Of a stretch of 6,126 nucleotides of DNA, positions 1-6,045 are shown piece by piece. The position numbers were made by a program, and so were the translations under genes. Origin of the DNA: Flavobacterium sp. (lineage in GTDB: Bacteria > Bacteroidota > Bacteroidia > Flavobacteriales > Flavobacteriaceae); the NCBI GenBank assembly GCA_017989775.1, contig JAGNPF010000100.1:1-6126 (forward strand), read 5' to 3'. Numbering within the stretch: the first letter of the stretch is position 1; each line of letters begins with the position of its first letter. Below the pieces are notes generated by a model that ran no database searches, was not told the DNA's origin, and was given only the letters and a program-made list of their open reading frames with translations.

Positions 1-821
1 CGACAACATACATCACGCATTGTCCAGAATGCCAATCGGGATTAGTTCGCGGTGAAAGCGAAGCCAATCATTACTGTCCAAATTTTTATGGTTGTCCGCC
101 ACAGATTATTGGTAGAATCCAACATTTTATTTCCAGAAAAGCAATGGACATCGAAGGTCTTGGAGGCGAAACGGTGGCTTTGCTTTACAACAACAATTTG
201 GTTCATAATTACGCCGATTTATATGAGTTGAAAGTGGAGCACATTTTACCATTGGAAAGAATGGCTCAGAAATCGGCTGAAAATTTGGTAAATGGTGTCG
301 AAAATTCAAAGAACATTCCTTTTGAACGCGTGTTGTATGCACTTGGAATCCGATTTGTTGGTGAAACTGTTGCCAAAAAACTGGCTAAACATTACAAAAA
401 CATTGATGTGTTGAGTCAGGCCAGCATGATGGATTTGGTTTTGGTGGATGAAATCGGAGAACGCATTGCGCAAAGCGTTTTGGAATTTTTTGAAAATCCA
501 GAAAATAGACTGATTGTTGATCGATTAAAAAATTATGGAGTCCAATTTGAAACCATTGAAATCATTAACCCCAATGCCACGGACAAACTCGCCGGAAAAA
601 CCTTTGTGGTTTCGGGAGTTTTCGAACAATTTTCGAGAGACGATTTGAAGAAATCCATCGAAGACAATGGCGGGAAAGTGGGCAGTTCCATTTCGGCAAA
701 AACGGATTACGTGGTGGCTGGAACCAATATGGGGCCGGCAAAATTGGAAAAAGCCGTCAAGCTGAACATTCCAATAATTTCGGAAACTGATTTTATGAAA
801 CTGATTAATGAAACTGAATAA
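1..821 (+). CDS. ligA: NAD-dependent DNA ligase LigA, C-terminal part (5' truncated by window edge)
   Basis: This is the last 272 residues of the NAD-dependent DNA ligase, which seals nicks in duplex DNA during replication and repair in the cytoplasm. The reading frame is open from base 3, and the start lies outside the window. Visible in order are a four-cysteine zinc finger (fragment residues 7, 10, 25 and 31, spacing C-x2-C-x14-C-x5-C, the family's usual spacing), a helix-hairpin-helix region (about residues 48-175, with glycine-centred turns such as EGLGGET, LGIRFVGET and VDEIGERIA), and a C-terminal BRCT domain (about 195-270, with KTFVVSG, NGGKVGSS and MGPAKLEKA). The adenylation and OB domains would lie upstream; the full protein is normally about 660-670 residues. 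The stop is TAA at 819-821. The next gene begins 7 bases later or overlaps it slightly, so co-transcription is plausible. Nothing looks damaged in the visible part. Confidence 0.97.
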   Translation, partial: TTYITHCPECQSGLVRGESEANHYCPNFYGCPPQIIGRIQHFISRKAMDIEGLGGETVALLYNNNLVHNYADLYELKVEHILPLERMAQKSAENLVNGVENSKNIPFERVLYALGIRFVGETVAKKLAKHYKNIDVLSQASMMDLVLVDEIGERIAQSVLEFFENPENRLIVDRLKNYGVQFETIEIINPNATDKLAGKTFVVSGVFEQFSRDDLKKSIEDNGGKVGSSISAKTDYVVAGTNMGPAKLEKAVKLNIPIISETDFMKLINETE

Positions 822-828
822 AAGAGGG

Positions 829-1527
829 ATGAAGATTTTTAATAAAGAGGACAATCTCAAAAAAATAATTTCGGCTTTGTTTTTTGCCGTTGTCACGGTC
901 GAAGTCACTGCCGAGTTGTTTTCTTATGAACTCATTCTCTTTGTGTTTAAACCCTTGATCTCAATTGTGTTGATGTTGCTTTATTGGAGTACTTCCAGTC
1001 AAAGAAATCCCCTTTTTTTCTATGCAATTTCATTTTCCTTGATTACCAACGTGTTTTTTATATATGACACCGAGACGATGTTGTTTCTAGGGTTGATTGC
1101 CTTTTTCATACATCGATTATTGATGATTTATTACATTGTCAAACTAATAAAACTCAAGGATTGTATTCCTTTGTTTCTGGCAATGATTCCTTTTGTGTTC
1201 TTTTTCTTCTATTTGTTGTCCATAACGAGTGAGTTGACGACTCGAAGTTATGGGATTTTGATTATTCAAAATATTTTGATTTCCATCATTGCCGGAATAA
1301 CTTTATCCGATTATGTGATGAATAATGGCAAAAAAAATGATACTGCTTGGTTGTTGATATTTGGACTTTTATCGGTTAGCCAATATTTCATTGTTTTTGT
1401 GGAGAGATATTATCTCTCAGGTATATCTCCCATTAGCTTCCGGCCATTGGCAATGATTTTGAATGCGTCGGTCTATTATGTCTTTTATGAATTTGTTATG
1501 GTTATCGAAAAATCAAACGACAATTGA
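829..1527 (+). CDS. Eight-helix membrane protein, divergent YhhN/TMEM86 (lysoplasmalogenase-like) family
   Basis: This is a 232-residue, very hydrophobic protein. I count about eight membrane segments (near residues 13-30, 34-53, 61-79, 84-104, 111-132, 141-161, 174-192 and 204-226), the number expected for the YhhN/TMEM86 family. Resemblance to that family rests on a Lys-Pro pair opening helix 2 (FVFKPL, residues 38-43) and a GLIAFFIHRLLMIYY stretch in helix 4. Family members hydrolyse the vinyl-ether bond of lysoplasmalogens, but the Gly-Asp expected in helix 3 reads Thr-Asn here (residues 73-74), and the later Ser-Asp motif is not evident in helix 7. Enzyme activity is therefore doubtful. 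The start is uncertain: ATG at 808 overlaps ligA by 14 bases and gives 239 residues, while ATG at 829 lies just after the ligA stop and is preferred. Its 3' end overlaps the converging nucleotidase gene. I am sure it is a real membrane protein gene; the family call is tentative. Confidence 0.8.
   Translation: MKIFNKEDNLKKIISALFFAVVTVEVTAELFSYELILFVFKPLISIVLMLLYWSTSSQRNPLFFYAISFSLITNVFFIYDTETMLFLGLIAFFIHRLLMIYYIVKLIKLKDCIPLFLAMIPFVFFFFYLLSITSELTTRSYGILIIQNILISIIAGITLSDYVMNNGKKNDTAWLLIFGLLSVSQYFIVFVERYYLSGISPISFRPLAMILNASVYYVFYEFVMVIEKSNDN
1402..1418. repeat. 17-base near-perfect palindrome inside the YhhN-like gene
   Basis: GAGAGATA and TATCTCTC flank a single T. In RNA this could form a 7-pair hairpin with a 3-base loop. 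It encodes part of the seventh membrane segment and the loop after it (near VERYYLS). A palindrome of this size is roughly expected once by chance in a window this long, so no function is claimed. Confidence 0.3.
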
Positions 1528-2424
1528 TTTTCCGCTGACAGATTTCGATTTGTCGTTGTCAAAGTAAAAATCGATTCGTCCCAAGTTGATACCGTAGCAT
1601 CCTACCTGATTTACCAAAACATCTTTTCCTTCCGAGTTTTTTACGACGGTTGGTTTGTCCAGAAAAGTATGGGTGTGACCGCCAATGATCAAGTCGATGT
1701 CCTTGGTGAGTTCTGCCAATTTCAAGTCGGATATTTTGTTTGAATCTTCTTTGCTGTATTTGTAGCCAAGATGTGATAAGCAAATAACCAAGTCGCATTT
1801 GTTTTCTTTTTTCAGGATTCGAACCATATCTTGGGCTGTTTCAACAGGATTGTGCCAAACGGTTTCTTTGTACATTTTTTTATCCACCAATCCTTGGAGT
1901 TCGATTCCAAGTCCAAAAACGCCAATTTTAATTCCGTTTTTGTTGAAAATTTTAAAAGGTTTCACGAAACCATCCATCGAGGTGTTCTTGAAATCGTAGT
2001 TTGCCGATACAAATTCAAAAGAAGCGTGCGGCATTTGGGCAGCCAAACCGTCAACGCCATTGTCGAAATCGTGGTTGCCTATGGTGGACAAATCGTATTT
2101 CATTATGCTCATCAATTTGAATTCCAGTTCGCCGCCATAATAATTAAAGTATGGAGTTCCTTGAAAAATATCTCCGGCATCCAGCAACAATACATTTGGA
2201 TTTTCTTGGCGAATAGTTTCAATCAAAGTAGCTCTTCTGGCAGCGCCACCCATATTTGGGTTGCGGGGGTCATCCGCTGGAAATGGGTCGATATGGCTGT
2301 GGACATCATTAGTATGAAGTATCGTGATGTGTTTTATATCCGATTTGAAACTGCTTAAACTCAATCCTAAACTTAGCAAGGCTGTGCCTGCAGCGGTTTT
2401 TTCTATAAAATCTCTTCTTTTCAT
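1513..2424 (-). CDS. Metallophosphatase domain of a split 5'-nucleotidase (UshA/CD73 type), Tat-type signal
   Basis: This calcineurin-like metallophosphoesterase domain corresponds to the N-terminal half of UshA-type 5'-nucleotidases, which dephosphorylate nucleotides outside the cytoplasm. The start chosen is ATG at 2424 (303 residues); an in-frame TTG at 2445 would add seven residues before the signal and is less likely. The N-terminus MKRRDFIEK followed by a hydrophobic run to about residue 26 is a twin-arginine signal. The di-metal site looks complete: Asp40 and His42 in TNDVHSH, Asp85 in DAGD, Asn117-His118 in GNHDFD, His218 in LSHLG, and His250/His252 in GGHTHT. The protein ends where the catalytic domain ends and lacks the nucleotide-binding C-terminal domain, which is encoded by the gene transcribed just before it (30-base gap). 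The two proteins probably act as one enzyme. The exact substrate cannot be read from sequence, and a UDP-sugar hydrolase or cyclic-nucleotide phosphodiesterase activity is also possible. The stop codon lies inside the converging membrane protein gene. Confidence 0.93.
   Translation of the reverse strand: MKRRDFIEKTAAGTALLSLGLSLSSFKSDIKHITILHTNDVHSHIDPFPADDPRNPNMGGAARRATLIETIRQENPNVLLLDAGDIFQGTPYFNYYGGELEFKLMSIMKYDLSTIGNHDFDNGVDGLAAQMPHASFEFVSANYDFKNTSMDGFVKPFKIFNKNGIKIGVFGLGIELQGLVDKKMYKETVWHNPVETAQDMVRILKKENKCDLVICLSHLGYKYSKEDSNKISDLKLAELTKDIDLIIGGHTHTFLDKPTVVKNSEGKDVLVNQVGCYGINLGRIDFYFDNDKSKSVSGKSIVV
1516..1557. repeat. Inverted repeat at the convergent gene junction
   Basis: AACGACAA (1516-1523) is the reverse complement of TTGTCGTT (1550-1557), giving an 8-base-pair stem around a 26-base loop. 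It spans the overlapping 3' ends of the YhhN-like gene and the metallophosphatase gene. The position would suit a two-way termination structure, but there is no following T-run, the loop is long and both arms lie in coding sequence, so it may be chance. Confidence 0.25.
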
Positions 2425-2454
2425 TTTGTATTTATTTTTCTGCAATCGAAAATA

Positions 2455-3234
2455 TTATTCAACACTTACCCTGACATCGTTGATTACGGGAATTGTGTCC
2501 ACTTCCTTGAAATAATCAATCAAGATGTTTCTCAGCTTGTAATTCAGGTCGTATTTTTGGGTTCCTTTTTTAAAGAAATTCATATTGTCGCCCCCGTTGG
2601 ACAAATAATCATTGGTGGCAACATAATAAATGGCGTCTTTTTCAACCGCTTTGCCTTGAACCAATATGTTTTTGGCAAGATTGTCTTTGCCAATGGTGAA
2701 GGTAATTCCCGACAAGGGATGTGGTTTTTGCGTGGCTATGAAATAATCGACCAATTCGAAAATTTGTTCTCCTTTTAAAGCAATCACCACCAAGCTGTTT
2801 TCAAAAGGCATGATTTGATAAGCTGTTCTGGTTGTTACATTTCCTTTTGGAAGTGTCGAACGAATTCCGCCATGGTTTAGAATACACAAATCGATGTTCT
2901 TTTTTTCTCGGGTCATGAACAAGGCGTTTCCGCGTTGCAAAGTCACGTCGGCCATCAAGTTGCCAATGGTGGTTTGCCATTTTCCAGAACTCTTGTCCAA
3001 GGTTGTCGGGCAATAAGCCAAGATGCTGTCCAGGTCTTTGTTGATGTGTTCCCGATACGGTTTGATGAAATTTTCTATTTGGGAGTCCTGCTTCTCTTTA
3101 TCGGTAACCGCAATTTGTTTTCCTTCGATTTTAGATACGGAATAATTTTGTTTGCTGCAAGAAACACCTAAAAAAAATGTTAAGAATATAACAAAAAGTT
3201 TTAAAACATCATTATAGTTTTTTAGATTTACCAT
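2455..3234 (-). CDS. 5'-nucleotidase C-terminal (substrate-binding) domain lipoprotein
   Basis: This 259-residue protein is the stand-alone C-terminal domain of UshA-type 5'-nucleotidases, the part that holds the nucleoside while the metal domain removes phosphate. A Sec lipoprotein signal is visible: hydrophobic residues 11-25 ending GVSC, with Cys26 as the lipidated residue, followed by a polar linker. There is no acidic run after the cysteine of the kind that sends flavobacterial lipoproteins to the cell surface, so I infer a periplasm-facing location. Family motifs are GNLMADV (91-97), NHGGIR (120-125, an arginine that contacts substrate in this family), MPFENSLVV (142-150) and NDYLSNGGDN (208-217); the Phe144 and Tyr210 positions correspond to the aromatic pair that stacks the base in UshA and CD73. 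The start is ATG at 3234. It is the first gene of a leftward pair, and the metallophosphatase gene follows after 30 bases. It has no catalytic metal site of its own. Confidence 0.92.
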   Translation of the reverse strand: MVNLKNYNDVLKLFVIFLTFFLGVSCSKQNYSVSKIEGKQIAVTDKEKQDSQIENFIKPYREHINKDLDSILAYCPTTLDKSSGKWQTTIGNLMADVTLQRGNALFMTREKKNIDLCILNHGGIRSTLPKGNVTTRTAYQIMPFENSLVVIALKGEQIFELVDYFIATQKPHPLSGITFTIGKDNLAKNILVQGKAVEKDAIYYVATNDYLSNGGDNMNFFKKGTQKYDLNYKLRNILIDYFKEVDTIPVINDVRVSVE

Positions 3235-3282
3235 CTGTTATGCGACTTTAATTAATTAATTTTGTAACCACGTAAAAGTAAC
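3235..3282. promoter_or_regulatory. Divergent intergenic region with candidate promoters for both directions
   Basis: Only 48 bases separate the divergent starts at 3234 (minus) and 3283 (plus). On the plus strand TAATTTTG at 3257-3264 matches the Bacteroidota -7 element TAnnTTTG exactly. A CTG (two of three matches to the -33 TTG) ends 19 bases upstream at 3237. The predicted transcript would start near 3271 with a very short leader. On the minus strand TACTTTTA (3280-3273) is a one-mismatch -7 element without a convincing -33 element, so it is weak. A perfect 12-base palindrome, TTAATTAATTAA, covers 3248-3259 and overlaps the plus-strand -7 element. It could be an operator or simply AT-rich promoter DNA. 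Confidence 0.5.
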
Positions 3283-3801
3283 ATGTTTTTAAATTATATA
3301 AAGGATTATTTTTTAAAAAGGATATTAAAAAATAGTTTGCAAAATGTAAAGAGTGTCTCTTCGACTTTGCCGATTCAGACGGTTGGAGTGCTGGTTGACG
3401 AAAGCTATTTTCATGAAAAAGAAGCCTTGGTAGGGGAATTGGTTGTTAATGGATTTTCCGGCAACAACATAAAAATAATTGTTTACAGGGACAAGTTGAA
3501 AAAAAACGAAACCTATTCGCAGCCGACATTCAGCACCAAGCATCTCAATTGGAAAACAGAAATCACCAACCCCATAGTGAATGATTTCATCAATGAGAAG
3601 TTTGATTTGTTGATAAGTTATTACGATGTGGAAAAAGCAATTTTGTTGAACATTACCCACAATTCGAAGGCTTTGTTCAAAGTGGGTTTTTCATCTGTCG
3701 ACAAGAAATTAAACCATTTGATGATTAATACCAATGCCGAAAATTACAAGGTATTTGTTCACGAATTATTCAGGTATTTAAAAATATTAAACAAAATTTA
3801 A
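3283..3801 (+). CDS. DUF6913-like protein of unknown function, first gene of the dapA unit
   Basis: This 172-residue protein has no signal peptide, membrane segment or catalytic motif that I can recognise. I believe it belongs to DUF6913, a flavobacterial family of unknown function; this is from memory of the family's appearance and its usual place beside dapA. After a basic, amphipathic N-terminus (about residues 1-30) it alternates short hydrophobic strands and helices: QTVGVLVDES, NNIKIIVYRD, FDLLISYYD and ALFKVGFSS. This suggests a small cytoplasmic alpha/beta fold. The start ATG at 3283 follows a good -7 promoter element, and no other start fits as well. The stop is TAA at 3799-3801, and dapA begins 8 bases later, so the two are very probably co-transcribed. 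I can assign no function beyond that link. The coding assignment is firm and the family name less so. Confidence 0.85.
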   Translation: MFLNYIKDYFLKRILKNSLQNVKSVSSTLPIQTVGVLVDESYFHEKEALVGELVVNGFSGNNIKIIVYRDKLKKNETYSQPTFSTKHLNWKTEITNPIVNDFINEKFDLLISYYDVEKAILLNITHNSKALFKVGFSSVDKKLNHLMINTNAENYKVFVHELFRYLKILNKI

Positions 3802-3809
3802 AATAAATT

Positions 3810-4697
3810 ATGCAATCATTAATAGGGACGGGTGTTGCTCTTGCGACTCCTTTTAGAAAAGATTTTTCAATTGATACGGAAGCATTAATAAAAATAGTGA
3901 ATTTTTCCATCGATGGTGGAGTGGAATATCTTGTAATCTTAGGAACTACAGCTGAAAATGCAACGATGACACCAACTGAAAAAGAGTTTGTCATTCAAAC
4001 TGTGGTTGAAACCAACAATGGAAGATTGCCTATGGTGCTTGGTGTTGGAGGCAACAACACAATGGAAGTTGTCGAAGAATTGAAAACCCGTGATTTGTCA
4101 AAATTTGCCGCCATTCTTTCCGTTTCTCCTTACTACAACAAACCCACGCAAGAAGGAATTTACCAACATTTCAAAGCCGTGTCCGAAGCTTCTCCAATTC
4201 CTGTTATTTTATACAATGTCCCTAGCAGAACGGGTAGCAACATGTTGCCTTCCACAGTTATGCGTTTGGCAAATGATTTCGAAAACATTGTGGCCATCAA
4301 GGAGGCTAATGGCGACATGGTGCATGCTATGCAATTGCTGAAAAACAAGCCGAAAGATTTTATGGTACTTTCGGGTGACGATATGATAGCCCTGCCAATG
4401 GTTTTGGCCGGAGGTTCTGGCGTTATATCCGTAATTGCACAAGGTTTCCCAAAAGAATTCTCGGAAATGATTCGTTTGGGATTGAACCGCAAAGTGGATG
4501 ACGCATTCAAATTGCAATACCAATTTTCGGACTGCATCGACATGATTTTCGAACAAGGAAATCCTCCCGGAATCAAACAGGTGTTCCAGTCAATGGGAAT
4601 TGCGGAAAACACGGTAAGATTGCCTTTGGTGAGCGTGGATGAATCCTTGGCGGGAAGAATCGATAAATTCGTTGAAAAAATCAATAAAATAGCCTAA
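3810..4697 (+). CDS. dapA: 4-hydroxy-tetrahydrodipicolinate synthase (dihydrodipicolinate synthase)
   Basis: DapA condenses pyruvate with L-aspartate-4-semialdehyde, the first step committed to diaminopimelate and lysine synthesis, in the cytoplasm. The protein has 295 residues, the family's usual length for a single TIM barrel. Key residues are visible: the pyruvate-binding Thr46-Thr47 in LGTTAE, Tyr108-Tyr109 in [11 protein letters not shown], Tyr135 and Arg140 in LYNVPSRTG, the Schiff-base lysine Lys164 in VAIKEANGD, and the GGSGVISV loop (201-208). At the lysine feedback site Asn82, Glu86 and Tyr108 are kept, but Escherichia coli His53 and His56 correspond to Pro55 and Lys58. It is the second gene after the DUF6913-like gene (8-base gap). 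The following gene has its own promoter. The start [15 protein letters not shown] is typical for the family. Confidence 0.97.
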   Translation: MQSLIGTGVALATPFRKDFSIDTEALIKIVNFSIDGGVEYLVILGTTAENATMTPTEKEFVIQTVVETNNGRLPMVLGVGGNNTMEVVEELKTRDLSKFAAILSVSPYYNKPTQEGIYQHFKAVSEASPIPVILYNVPSRTGSNMLPSTVMRLANDFENIVAIKEANGDMVHAMQLLKNKPKDFMVLSGDDMIALPMVLAGGSGVISVIAQGFPKEFSEMIRLGLNRKVDDAFKLQYQFSDCIDMIFEQGNPPGIKQVFQSMGIAENTVRLPLVSVDESLAGRIDKFVEKINKIA

Positions 4698-4729
4698 TAA
4701 TCACGCCCTTTTTTAACAAAAAATATATT

Positions 4730-4759
4730 TTGTAGTGGCTAAATTAATACCTAAATTTG
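4730..4759 (+). promoter_or_regulatory. Bacteroidota-type housekeeping promoter upstream of bamD
   Basis: A TTTTG run ending at 4732 supplies the -33 TTG (4730-4732), and TAAATTTG at 4752-4759 is an exact match to the -7 consensus TAnnTTTG. The gap is 19 bases, the preferred spacing. Transcription would start near 4765 and run through bamD, the omega-like gene and coaBC. With bamD starting at 4902 the leader is about 135 bases. I found no riboswitch or attenuator in it. Confidence 0.75.
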
Positions 4760-4901
4760 CCACCGCAACTTGGCTATGGTTTTTTTGAAAGTCACGTCCT
4801 TCCATTAAATCATAAAAAAAGTAAATAAAATGAAATCGAAGATTATTTCATCTGTTCGTCAAAATGGCTCGGGTCACGAACTCCAAAAAAACAATATTGT
4901 A

Positions 4902-5711
4902 ATGGTGAGTAAAAAAATAGTGTCGTTGTTTCTTCTTGTTGTTCTTTTGGTTTCATGCAGTGAATACCAAAAAGCATTGAAAACAGAAGATGTTGCCGTT
5001 AAATTTGAAATGGCCACCAAATTATATGACGCAGAAAAGTATAATGATGCAATCCGACTTATAGAGCAAATTGCGCCGGCATACCGAGGAAAACCTCAGG
5101 CCGAGAAATTGTTTTACATGTTTTCGCAGTCCTATTACAAAACGAAACAGTATTACTTGGGTGCCTATCAATTCGAAAGTTTTGTTTCCGGATATCCAAA
5201 AAGTGAAAAAGTGGAAGAAGCCGCTTATTTGGGAGCCAAGTGTTATGCTATTCAATCAGGGAGAACATCACCGTATTCTCTGGATCAAACAGATACTTAC
5301 AAGGCAATCGACAAGTTGCAGGGTTTCATAGATTCATATCCCAATTCGCAATATTTGCCGGAAGCCAATAAAGAACTGAGAGAATTAAATGAAAAGATTG
5401 AAAAAAAGGTCTATGAAAATGCAAAAGGCTATCACACCATTATGGATTATAAATCTGCAATGGTGGCTTTGGATAATTTTGTGGCCGATTTTCCTGGAAC
5501 GCCATTCAAAGAAGACGCCCTTTTTTACAAATATGATTCAGCCTATCAATTGGGAATAAACAGTATTCCATCCAAAATGGAGGAGAGATTGAATATTGCC
5601 AAAACAGCTTACAATAGTTTGATGAAATTCAAACCCGATACAAAACACAAAAAGATTGCGGACGAGATGATGGTTCGAATTGAAACAGATTTAAAAAATT
5701 TCACTAAATAA
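4902..5711 (+). CDS. bamD: Outer membrane protein assembly factor BamD (lipoprotein)
   Basis: BamD is the essential lipoprotein partner of BamA in the complex that inserts beta-barrel proteins into the outer membrane; it is anchored there facing the periplasm. I start it at ATG 4902 (269 residues) because the lipoprotein signal MVSKKIVSLFLLVVLLVSC begins there, with Cys19 as the lipidated residue. An in-frame ATG at 4830 would put 24 polar residues before the signal and is probably not used. The rest is helical with tetratricopeptide-like repeats typical of the family: EMATKLYDAEKYNDAIRLIE (36-55), LFYMFSQSYYKTKQYYLGAY (71-90), a YKAIDKLQGFIDSYPNS segment (about 132-148) and DYKSAMVALDNFVADFPGTP (182-201). 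It is first in a likely operon; the omega-like gene follows after 8 bases. No sign of truncation. Confidence 0.93.
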   Translation: MVSKKIVSLFLLVVLLVSCSEYQKALKTEDVAVKFEMATKLYDAEKYNDAIRLIEQIAPAYRGKPQAEKLFYMFSQSYYKTKQYYLGAYQFESFVSGYPKSEKVEEAAYLGAKCYAIQSGRTSPYSLDQTDTYKAIDKLQGFIDSYPNSQYLPEANKELRELNEKIEKKVYENAKGYHTIMDYKSAMVALDNFVADFPGTPFKEDALFYKYDSAYQLGINSIPSKMEERLNIAKTAYNSLMKFKPDTKHKKIADEMMVRIETDLKNFTK

Positions 5712-5719
5712 ACAAAGTC

Positions 5720-6037
5720 ATGGATTTAAGAAAGACAAATGCTCCGGTAAACACGATAACCTACAATAAAACCGTTATCGAAGAGCCTACAGGAAATGTG
5801 TACGAAGCGATAACAATTATGGCTAAAAGAGCAAATCAAATCAATTCCGAAATCAAAAAAGAATTGACCGAAAAATTGGAAGAATTTGCGACTTACAACG
5901 ACAGTTTGGAAGAAGTTTTCGAAAATAAAGAACAAATCGAGGTTTCCAAATTCTATGAAAAATTGCCTAAACCACATGCTTTGGCAGTACAAGAATGGTT
6001 AGATGGTAAAATCTACCATAGAGACGGAAACAAATAA
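5720..6037 (+). CDS. rpoZ: DNA-directed RNA polymerase omega-like subunit (RpoZ/Rpb6 family)
   Basis: Omega is a small subunit that binds the beta-prime subunit and helps assemble and stabilise RNA polymerase. This 105-residue protein carries the family's central helix NVYEAITIMAKRANQIN (residues 26-42), where the Ala-Lys-Arg-Ala core is typical. It is followed by a charged helical segment (43-75) and a C-terminal LPKPHALAVQEWLDGKIY stretch, which resembles the proline-plus-acidic end of other Bacteroidota members. It is a little longer than the 91-residue Escherichia coli protein, with a polar N-terminal extension of about 20 residues. The start is ATG at 5720, 8 bases after bamD, and coaBC follows after another 8. 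An rpoZ-coaBC pairing is also known in Bacillus, which supports the call. Sequence similarity to classical omega is modest, so part of the confidence comes from context. Confidence 0.85.
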   Translation: MDLRKTNAPVNTITYNKTVIEEPTGNVYEAITIMAKRANQINSEIKKELTEKLEEFATYNDSLEEVFENKEQIEVSKFYEKLPKPHALAVQEWLDGKIYHRDGNK

Positions 6038-6045
6038 TATTTATA

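Noticed and set aside
525..908. 127-codon open frame on the minus strand opposite the ligA/YhhN-like junction
   Set aside because: It is antisense to the conserved BRCT coding region and has no supporting motif.
1831..2358. 175-codon open frame on the plus strand opposite the metallophosphatase gene
   Set aside because: It lies entirely antisense to a gene with clear catalytic motifs, its translation shows no recognisable domain, and it has no promoter or context of its own.
2425..2460. Frameshift or broken single nucleotidase gene
   Set aside because: The C-terminal domain gene comes first in transcription order and both proteins have their own signal sequence and clean ends, so this is a true two-gene arrangement.
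4160..4684. 174-codon open frame on the minus strand opposite dapA
   Set aside because: It is a mirror of a well-conserved enzyme gene; its protein is low in recognisable features and nothing suggests expression.
4705..4732. Intrinsic terminator after dapA from the TTTTTT-AAC-AAAAAA stretch at 4709-4723
   Set aside because: The stem would be only A-T pairs with a 3-base loop and no GC core; it is more likely AT-rich promoter-upstream DNA.
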